A stretch of 7,634 nucleotides of DNA from an uncultured beta proteobacterium (GTDB lineage Bacteria > Pseudomonadota > Gammaproteobacteria > Burkholderiales > Burkholderiaceae_C): NCBI GenBank assembly GCA_903944555.1, contig CAJASG010000239.1:1-7634 (forward strand), in the 5' to 3' direction. The notes under the pieces are model-generated. The model worked only from the letters and a program-made list of their open reading frames with translations. It was not told where the DNA came from and did not search any database. A program made the translations under genes and the position numbers. This document shows positions 1 through 5,224 of this stretch, piece after piece. The first letter of the stretch is position 1; the number at the start of each line of letters is the position of its first letter.

Positions 1-19
1 GCACCCTGTACCCGAAGGC

Positions 20-25
20 AAGGAG
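20..25 (+). promoter_or_regulatory. Shine-Dalgarno of the 56-aa membrane ORF
   Basis: AAGGAG lies 7 nt before the ATG at 33. This is near-consensus in sequence and spacing. It is the strongest ribosome binding site in the window and the main reason to accept the small ORF as a gene. Confidence 0.65.
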
Positions 26-32
26 CCCACGC

Positions 33-203
33 ATGGAATTGCTATTACTTGAGTCCCTTGGGGCTGGATTGATCTTCATTGGCATTATTTGGTGGACCAT
101 GTTTTCCGGCCGCAAGAATGGTGAGCTGCCACAAGCCCCTGATGCGCCGAGCGCAATACAGGATGCGACCTCAAAGGAGCCTGAAAATTTGAGCCAAAAG
201 TAG
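33..203 (+). CDS. Small single-pass membrane protein, 56 aa, unrecognised
   Basis: ATG at 33 opens a 56-codon ORF ending in TAG at 201-203. It is preceded by a strong Shine-Dalgarno (AAGGAG, 20-25) at 7-nt spacing, which decides the start. Residues 3-25 are strongly hydrophobic (Leu-rich start, then GAGLIFIGIIWWTMF) and fit one transmembrane helix. The next residues are basic (G-R-K), so the positive-inside rule would put the C-terminus in the cytoplasm. Residues 29-56 are polar, rich in Pro, Ala, Glu and Ser, and probably disordered. No conserved domain is recognised and no function is proposed. It is convergent with the nitrilase gene, with a 60-bp gap. The frame is also open leftward to the window edge, so a longer protein cannot be excluded, but the ribosome binding site argues for this start. 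If real, it shows TAG acting as an ordinary terminator in this genome. Confidence 0.6.
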   Translation: MELLLLESLGAGLIFIGIIWWTMFSGRKNGELPQAPDAPSAIQDATSKEPENLSQK

Positions 204-263
204 CCAAAACCCACGTAGAACGTGCGCAAACAGCTCCTAAATTAATAGCAGAAAAGCAACCCA
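204..263. other. Convergent intergenic gap, possible dispersed repeat fragment
   Basis: These 60 bases separate the ends of two convergent genes and are AT-richer than their surroundings. Read on the - strand they contain GCTATTAATTTAGGAGC followed by TGTTTGCGCACG and then a hairpin. From memory this resembles short dispersed intergenic elements common in Comamonadaceae genomes (GCTATTAATTT...AGCTGCTTGCGC-like). That resemblance was not checked. A short direct repeat, AGCCAAAA, occurs at 192-199 and 202-209, straddling the stop of the small ORF. No ORF or RNA gene is seen here. Confidence 0.35.
212..224. terminator. Small perfect hairpin, weak candidate terminator
   Basis: CACGT, the loop AGA, then ACGTG form a perfect 5-bp stem with a 3-nt loop. 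On the - strand the stem is followed by GGGTTTTGG and then CTACTTTTGG, a T-rich but interrupted tract. It could help end the yhdP-nitrilase transcript. On the + strand no T-tract follows. The stem is short, so this is a weak call based mainly on position between convergent genes. Confidence 0.25.
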
Positions 264-1079
264 TCAAAGCAGCCTGTGTTGCAGTGCGGGCAGTTGGGCC
301 CGGTGCTGCGCCAGGGTCTGCGGGTCCAGCTCCGCCAGCACCACACCTTCGCCCTGCGCCTGCTCCGCCAGCACCGCCCCCCATGGGTCAACCACCATGG
401 ACTGACCCCAGGTACGCCGCCCACTGGGATGCACCCCACCCTGCGCCGCCGCTGCGACAAAAGCCAGGTTTTCAATCGCCCTGGCGCGCAGCAGCACCTC
501 CCAATGCGCCTGCCCTGTGGTGTGGGTGAAGGCGCTGGGCACCAGCATCAAATCGGCCCCTGCTTTGGCGTAGGCCCGGTACAACTCGGGAAAGCGCAGG
601 TCGTAGCACACGCTCAACCCAATGTTCCAGTGGTGGCCATCGCGCGAGGGCAGCACAAACTGGGTCGGGGTGTGGCCGCGCTCCAGCACCTGGGACTCGT
701 CGTAGCGCTCTACGCCATTGTCAAAGCGAAACAAATGGATCTTGTCGTAGCGGGCGACACACGCGCCCTGCGGATTGAACACCAAGGTGCTGTTGGTCAC
801 ACGCTGCGGCTGGGATGCCGTCAGCGGCAGGGTGCCCGCGACCAGCCATAAACCCAGATCACGGGCAGTTTCGGCCAGAAACTGCTGCATGGGACCGCTG
901 CCGAACGGCTCATGGATGGCCAGCTTGTCCGAATCCTGCTGACCGATCAGGCAAAAATATTCGGGCAACACGGCCAGTTCGGCCCCACTGCGTGCCGCCT
1001 GCGCCAGCAATGCACCCGCCCGCTCCAGGTTGTGGCCCAGACTGTCCGTAGACACCATTTGTATAGCGGCGATTCTCAT
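264..1079 (-). CDS. Carbon-nitrogen hydrolase, Nit1/YbeM-type deaminated glutathione amidase
   Basis: This 271-aa protein is full length for the nitrilase superfamily (about 260-290 aa) and begins with the typical MRIAAIQM strand. The Glu-Lys-Cys catalytic triad is visible: E40 in LPEYF, K113 in YDKIHLF, and the nucleophile C158 in SVCYDLRFPELYR. The later blocks AHWEVLLRARAIEN and GQSMVVDPWG and the ending LPALQHR match the Nit1/YbeM branch, whose characterised members hydrolyse deaminated glutathione to alpha-ketoglutarate and cysteinylglycine. That substrate is inferred from family resemblance; another omega-amidase-type activity is possible. No signal peptide is seen, so it is cytosolic. 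The ATG overlaps the yhdP TGA as ATGA (1076-1079). Only a weak GAG lies upstream, next to CCTCC, so translation probably depends on ribosomes finishing yhdP. The stop is TGA at 264-266. Confidence 0.9.
   Translation of the reverse strand: MRIAAIQMVSTDSLGHNLERAGALLAQAARSGAELAVLPEYFCLIGQQDSDKLAIHEPFGSGPMQQFLAETARDLGLWLVAGTLPLTASQPQRVTNSTLVFNPQGACVARYDKIHLFRFDNGVERYDESQVLERGHTPTQFVLPSRDGHHWNIGLSVCYDLRFPELYRAYAKAGADLMLVPSAFTHTTGQAHWEVLLRARAIENLAFVAAAAQGGVHPSGRRTWGQSMVVDPWGAVLAEQAQGEGVVLAELDPQTLAQHRAQLPALQHRLL
1076..1079 (-). promoter_or_regulatory. ATGA stop/start overlap coupling yhdP and the nitrilase gene
   Basis: The yhdP TGA and the nitrilase ATG share ATGA. The bases upstream of the ATG read GAGACCTCCAA, with no purine-rich Shine-Dalgarno beyond a three-base GAG. 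This arrangement normally means re-initiation by the terminating ribosome, so the two proteins are made from one transcript with coupled translation. Confidence 0.75.
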
Positions 1080-4060
1080 TTGGAGGTCTCGGGTTTGGCG
1101 GCAGGGGGCGTGGCGGAGGAGCTGTTGTGTGGAACTTTGGTAACGCGAGGGTCCACCCAGGTACCGTCAACAAAGAACTCTTGCGTGGCCGCCTCGATCA
1201 AGGGGCGGCGCAAAATCACCTGCGCCAAGAAAGTGGTCAGGCCCACAAGCGGATTGATGGCGGTCGCAATCAGTGACGCACTGCCAGCGTTGATCTCGGG
1301 TATGACCACCACTTTGACGGCCTGGGTTTCCCGCGCGATGTCGGCCTGCCCCTCCATCAGCACGGCGGCATTCACGCCTTTCATTTGCAGATTGTTGGTG
1401 CGGGCAATGCCTTGCTCAATGACCACATCGCCCCGCACGAAGTCAAACGCAAAGCCTTCACTGAAGACATCCCGGAAGTCCAGCGCGAGCCGACGCGGCA
1501 ATGCCTGCAGACTTAAAACACCCAACAACTTGGCCAGCCCAGGGTCGGCTTTCAGAAACTGTCCGGTCTCAATGTCGACATTGAAGTTGCCACTCAGACT
1601 GGGGTAGTCCAGTGTAATAGGGGAGCCCAGCCACGCAACTTGTCCCTCCATCTTGCCACTTCCTTTGCGTACTACACCGCTCATGCCGAACCGGTTGAGC
1701 ACATCACCGGCGTTAGCGATGTCCAGCTTGAAGTTCATCACCGTGCGGCGGCGGTCTTTGATACTGCGGCTGGCATTGGGCGCCGTCAGCACGTTGATAT
1801 TTGTCCAGTTTCCGCTGGCCGAGAGCACCGCCTCGGGGGTAATCACGTTGAACCGGTTCAGCCGCCATTCCTTGGCAGTTTCACGGGCGGCGCTCGCGCC
1901 AAGATTCACGGCATCGATTTCGACCCGCCCCCACTTCTTCCCGCGCAACTCCAGGTCTTCCACCACCACATCCAGCGCTGGAATGCTGGCGGGTTGTGCG
2001 TCGAGCAGGTTTTCCACATCCTGGGCCGTGCTTTGCCCAATCACCAAGCGGGCCAAGCGGGCATACAAACGCCCGGCATTGGCACCTGCAGGCTGGCGGT
2101 ACTCCACATAGCCACTGAGTTCCGAGGCATCCAGGTTGGCCCGCCACAACAAGCCCTCGCGCCCACCTCCCACCACCACACGGTTCAGCTTGCGCCCCTC
2201 AAAAACCAGCTCATTGGCCCGGATCGCCATACTGGTGGGCAAGTACGCCATCCCCGTCGCCGTACTGGCACCGTTTTGATGGCTGGCCGCAAGGTCGGTG
2301 CCCGACGCATCGGACAACACCTTGATCCACGCATCCAGGTCCACACTGTCCAGATTGATGTTGGCCACGACACCGTCCATGGGCAACGGCGCCGACTCAT
2401 CCGCCGCCAAGCCCACGCCAATGGCGCCGCGCAACACGCGGGGTTCCGGGCCGGTCACATCCCGCACGTAGGTGAAGTTGGCCAACCGGCCCACATCCAG
2501 CTGGAACTGGTCCTGGGTGTACACGACACCCGCGGCAGTTGCTGCGGGCGGTTGCGGTGTGCGTACGGCCGTGGTCTCCAGGCGCAGGGGCAGGGACGCC
2601 TCAGCCGTTTTGGCAAACGGGGCCGGCAAATTCAGGGCCAAGCCCACCAGGCTGCTGTTGATCTGCAACTCAGTCACCCCACCGCGCAGCCCCAGCACGG
2701 CCGTGTACGCCGCAGCGCCACTGGCATATTCGGCCAGCCGCGCGGCAAACCCAAGCTCTTTGGCCTGGCGCAGGCCCTCGGCACTGGCCGTGCCCTGCAT
2801 GCGCAACACCAGCGGCGCGGCGCGCGCGGGCACCGCGACGCTTAGCCCCCCTTCAATCCGCATCTCCCCGCCCAGTGTGCGGGCTTGCCCCCCGGTGAGT
2901 GAAAAGCCGGTCTCTGAAAAGGCCACCAGTCCCCGGGCGCGCGTCAGCCGGGGCGTGTCTGGCGAGATTTGAAGGTCGTTGCCTGCCAGGGCGACCGAGC
3001 CCTGCACGGCGATGCGCTCCACCGCCGCCAGCGGAAAGCCCAACTTCACCCGGTAGTCGGCAGCGCCGGTGGCCGTGGCGCGCGCCAATGCTTTGCCGGT
3101 GATTTCATTCAACGGAGAACTGAGCACCAGGCCCAGCCCCTCCGCCAGCGGTCCCTGCGCCTCTGCCGTGACGACCAAGGTGGCTTCGTCATAGAGATTG
3201 CTAATGAGCGCGTCGGCTTTGCTGATTTTCAAACCCGGCGACCCCGCCAGACTACCGCGTGCGCCCTTGATCTGGAGTGCGCCCCGGTCGATAAGCAGTT
3301 CGCCCGAGAGCTGGCTCAGCACCGGCCATGGCAGACTGCCTTTGGGCAAGATACTGGCCGGGGCGTAGGCATAGGTCACATTTTGGACATTGAGCGAAAT
3401 CCGGAACTCGCCCAACTTGGGGTCGGAGAATGGAAAGTCATTCAAATTGCCCTTCACCTTGAATTTCACCGCAGACGCGCTACCACCCAACAACGCGTCA
3501 TGCAAATAGTCGCGCACCTCTTTGTCCAACACGGTGGGCAGGTAGCGCGAAACACGGTTGGCACTCGCTCGGCTCAGGGTGCCCTGCAAATCCATCACCC
3601 CAGGGAAACGGCTCGCCCCCGCCAGGGCCTTGGACTCCCCGGTTGGCGCTGTTTGCCATTTCAGTTGGAGTTCCCCTTGCGCATCGGCATTGCTAAAACG
3701 CAGCCGGGGCACCGAAACGCTGATCGCACTACCCTGTGTTTTCCAAACGACCTCACCGCCCAACTGGTCAAAATGCATCACCGGCTCATCAAACACCCCC
3801 AACGCATCAATGACGCCATTGCGCATGGCAAGACTGGCCTTGCCACCCGCAGGGTTGGCTTCAAAATCAATATCAACCCCTTTGAAGCCGGGGGTCTGGA
3901 CGCCGTCGTGGGCCGTCGCGGCAATCGTCAGGTTCACCACCCGGCCCTTGACCGAGAACTGGGTCGGCTCCGCCAACGGCCCCGCCCAGCTGGCCTGTAC
4001 CTGCTCAACCAGGCCACTGGGAGACAATCGTGTCAAGGCCGCTTGGGCGTCATCGCCCAA
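1076..4060 (-). CDS. yhdP: YhdP-family AsmA-like protein, C-terminal portion after two in-frame ambers
   Basis: This 994-codon stretch is in the same frame as the ORF at 4094-5200 and is the rest of one YhdP protein, not an independent gene. It consists of long beta-rich AsmA-like repeats. The C-terminal YhdP signature is clear: LLGVLSLQALPRRLALDFRD, then DVFSEGFAFDF, VVIPEINAGSASL, INPLVGLTTF and VDGTWVDPRVTKV. A hydrophobic/amphipathic segment lies at residues about 928-957, followed by a polar Ser/Pro/Lys tail. In E. coli, YhdP with TamB and YdbH moves phospholipids from inner to outer membrane. The listed start is a TTG directly after the second amber. No Shine-Dalgarno precedes it, so it is probably not a true start. 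The first in-frame ATG is near 3826. A product begun here would lack the inner-membrane anchor and could not reach the periplasm. The long, otherwise stop-free frame implies recent or ongoing selection. Confidence 0.85.
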   Translation of the reverse strand: MGDDAQAALTRLSPSGLVEQVQASWAGPLAEPTQFSVKGRVVNLTIAATAHDGVQTPGFKGVDIDFEANPAGGKASLAMRNGVIDALGVFDEPVMHFDQLGGEVVWKTQGSAISVSVPRLRFSNADAQGELQLKWQTAPTGESKALAGASRFPGVMDLQGTLSRASANRVSRYLPTVLDKEVRDYLHDALLGGSASAVKFKVKGNLNDFPFSDPKLGEFRISLNVQNVTYAYAPASILPKGSLPWPVLSQLSGELLIDRGALQIKGARGSLAGSPGLKISKADALISNLYDEATLVVTAEAQGPLAEGLGLVLSSPLNEITGKALARATATGAADYRVKLGFPLAAVERIAVQGSVALAGNDLQISPDTPRLTRARGLVAFSETGFSLTGGQARTLGGEMRIEGGLSVAVPARAAPLVLRMQGTASAEGLRQAKELGFAARLAEYASGAAAYTAVLGLRGGVTELQINSSLVGLALNLPAPFAKTAEASLPLRLETTAVRTPQPPAATAAGVVYTQDQFQLDVGRLANFTYVRDVTGPEPRVLRGAIGVGLAADESAPLPMDGVVANINLDSVDLDAWIKVLSDASGTDLAASHQNGASTATGMAYLPTSMAIRANELVFEGRKLNRVVVGGGREGLLWRANLDASELSGYVEYRQPAGANAGRLYARLARLVIGQSTAQDVENLLDAQPASIPALDVVVEDLELRGKKWGRVEIDAVNLGASAARETAKEWRLNRFNVITPEAVLSASGNWTNINVLTAPNASRSIKDRRRTVMNFKLDIANAGDVLNRFGMSGVVRKGSGKMEGQVAWLGSPITLDYPSLSGNFNVDIETGQFLKADPGLAKLLGVLSLQALPRRLALDFRDVFSEGFAFDFVRGDVVIEQGIARTNNLQMKGVNAAVLMEGQADIARETQAVKVVVIPEINAGSASLIATAINPLVGLTTFLAQVILRRPLIEAATQEFFVDGTWVDPRVTKVPHNSSSATPPAAKPETSK

Positions 4061-4096
4061 GGGCTAGATGTTGGCTATTTGCTCGATGGAGGACTA
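4061..4096 (-). other. Double-amber segment inside yhdP
   Basis: On the - strand the codons read GAC-TAG-TCC-TCC-ATC-GAG-CAA-ATA-GCC-AAC-ATC-TAG-CCC-TTG-GGC, i.e. D-stop-SSIEQIANI-stop-PLG. Homologues as I remember them read roughly D-L-x-x-L-x-x-I-A-x-x-L-P-L here, so each stop replaces a leucine and the rest aligns without gaps. Each TAG is one T-to-A change from TTG. The first sits in a perfect 10-bp palindrome, GGACTAGTCC (4089-4098). The second is followed by C, the +4 base usually considered most permissive for stop-codon readthrough. No Shine-Dalgarno lies between or just after the stops. Confidence 0.85.
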
Positions 4097-5200
4097 GTCC
4101 AACCGGTCCGCCAACAACTCGCCGCGTGCGGGCTTGCTTGCCTGTGCGGCATACAACGCCACACGGGCATTGCCACCCGGCCAATGCAAGCCGTCATGGG
4201 TGTCAAACTGCAAACCGTGGGTCTGAAACTCGAAGCCACCCTCCATCCACTTGACGCCAAGGCGCCCTGCGATCTGATCGAACGCCAGGGCCTCCAGCTT
4301 GGTGTCAACCCGGACATTGACGCCCTTCAGGGCCAAGTCGGCAGTCACCCCGGTCAAAGCGCCCCGGTCCACATCCACCCAGGCGCTCAAGGCTCCCGCG
4401 CCATGCACCACATCGACACCCACATCGGCGTAGCGGCGCAATTGCGCCAAATCCACCTGTCCAAAGTTGGTATAGATCTGACCTTGCCAGCTCTTCCAGT
4501 CACCCGCCCGGCGCGACAGCAGCGGTTGCTTGAAAACCCCCTGCAAACTCAGGCGCTCACCCCACTCGGCGGGCGGCGTGGCATCAAGCCGCAATGCATG
4601 GGTCAAAAGCCGGTTGCGCAGCACCAGATCGACCGCGCTCAAGCTCAAGGGCGGTGCGCCGCGCAACTCGTCGGTCCAAGTCACCGTGCCGTGAACAATC
4701 GCCACTTCGCTTTGGGAAAAAATCCAGTCAACTCCCGCAGTATCCGCACTACTGGCCTCCGGCAAGGCAAAGCCGGCAATCCATATGCGCCCATCGGCCG
4801 TGCGTCGAATATCCAGCACCGGACTCTCGATGTACAACTGCTCAAACCCCATGCTGAGCGCAGAGCGCGGAGACAAGGCCACCAAGATCTTGGGGAGCCG
4901 CAAGGCCTCGCGATTGGCCCCATCGAGCACGACGACATCGCGCAACTCGATCGACGGGATCAGCCCGTTGGACTTGGCCACAATTTCCCCGATGCGCACG
5001 GTGACCCCGAGGGCCTTGCTGGCCCGCAACTCCAGCAACGGACGAAAGTCCGCAATTCGCGGCACAATCAGGAAGTGCAATCCCCCCCAGAGGATGGCCA
5101 AGACGATCCAGGCCAACGCAACCACACCCAAGGCCCATCGGGCAGCAACAGCGCCGATCTTGAGCCAAAGGGAAGGGGTGGGAGTCGGTTCAATCATCAT
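4094..5200 (-). CDS. yhdP: YhdP-family AsmA-like protein, N-terminal portion ending at an amber
   Basis: This 368-aa ORF carries the YhdP N-terminus. A transmembrane helix spans residues about 16-46 (WALGVVALAWIVLAILWGG), and the rest is periplasmic. IVPRIADFRPLLELRASKALGVTVRIGEI and the following beta-rich region are typical of AsmA/YhdP proteins, which form a long hydrophobic groove bridging the periplasm for phospholipid transport. It ends ...GELLADRLD-TAG, whereas the family continues directly through this point in the same frame. Alone it is about a quarter of the protein and lacks the channel and C-terminal domain, so it would be non-functional. The start is one of two adjacent ATGs at 5200 and 5197. 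An in-frame TGA at 5218-5216 rules out a longer N-terminus, and no clear Shine-Dalgarno is seen. The glnE start lies only 12-24 bp away on the other strand. It is the first gene of the yhdP-nitrilase operon. Confidence 0.85.
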   Translation of the reverse strand: MMIEPTPTPSLWLKIGAVAARWALGVVALAWIVLAILWGGLHFLIVPRIADFRPLLELRASKALGVTVRIGEIVAKSNGLIPSIELRDVVVLDGANREALRLPKILVALSPRSALSMGFEQLYIESPVLDIRRTADGRIWIAGFALPEASSADTAGVDWIFSQSEVAIVHGTVTWTDELRGAPPLSLSAVDLVLRNRLLTHALRLDATPPAEWGERLSLQGVFKQPLLSRRAGDWKSWQGQIYTNFGQVDLAQLRRYADVGVDVVHGAGALSAWVDVDRGALTGVTADLALKGVNVRVDTKLEALAFDQIAGRLGVKWMEGGFEFQTHGLQFDTHDGLHWPGGNARVALYAAQASKPARGELLADRLD

Positions 5201-5224
5201 GCATTCGGAGCTATGTCAGGAATT
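5201..5224. promoter_or_regulatory. Minimal divergent gap between yhdP and glnE starts
   Basis: The two start codons are only 24 bp apart (12 bp if glnE starts at 5213). This is too short for two promoters, so at least part of each promoter must lie inside the opposite coding sequence. The gap contains GGAG (5207-5210) and AGGA (5218-5221), possible ribosome binding sites for glnE, and no obvious one for yhdP. No well-spaced sigma-70 pair was found. Confidence 0.5.

Larger units (their letters stand above)
1076..5200 (-). pseudogene. yhdP: Whole yhdP locus: one frame interrupted by two TAG codons
   Basis: Reading through both ambers gives about 1,374 codons from the ATG at 5200 to the TGA at 1076-1078, the usual size for Burkholderiales YhdP by recall (E. 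coli YhdP is 1,266 aa). Anchor, AsmA-like repeats and C-terminal signature appear in order, with no frameshift, deletion or insertion noticed. The only lesions are TAG at 4096-4094 and TAG at 4066-4064. 'Pseudogene' is a provisional label. The alternatives are suppressed or read-through translation, or sequence error, and the intact remainder of the frame is compatible with all three. Because the nitrilase start overlaps the yhdP stop, true termination at the ambers would also be expected to lower nitrilase expression. Confidence 0.55.

Noticed and set aside
2..52. Partial upstream gene tail on + ending in TGA at 50-52
   Set aside because: Only about 16 codons are visible and no family is recognisable, so it is mentioned as a possibility but not annotated.
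276..851. 191-codon open frame on + across the nitrilase
   Set aside because: The opposite strand carries a complete nitrilase with its catalytic triad; the + frame has no recognisable domain.
1640..2845. 401-codon open frame on + across yhdP
   Set aside because: It is antisense to strongly recognisable YhdP sequence, is rich in His, Arg and Gln as expected of a high-GC shadow frame, and has no family resemblance or ribosome binding site.
4061..4096. Frameshift or gene fission separating two real yhdP genes
   Set aside because: Both ORFs are in the same frame, the intervening codons fit the family without a gap, and the downstream ORF has no ribosome binding site, signal peptide or proper start.
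4064..4096. Selenocysteine or pyrrolysine insertion
   Set aside because: Selenocysteine uses TGA, not TAG. Pyrrolysine has not been described for YhdP or this bacterial group, and the replaced residues are expected to be buried leucines.
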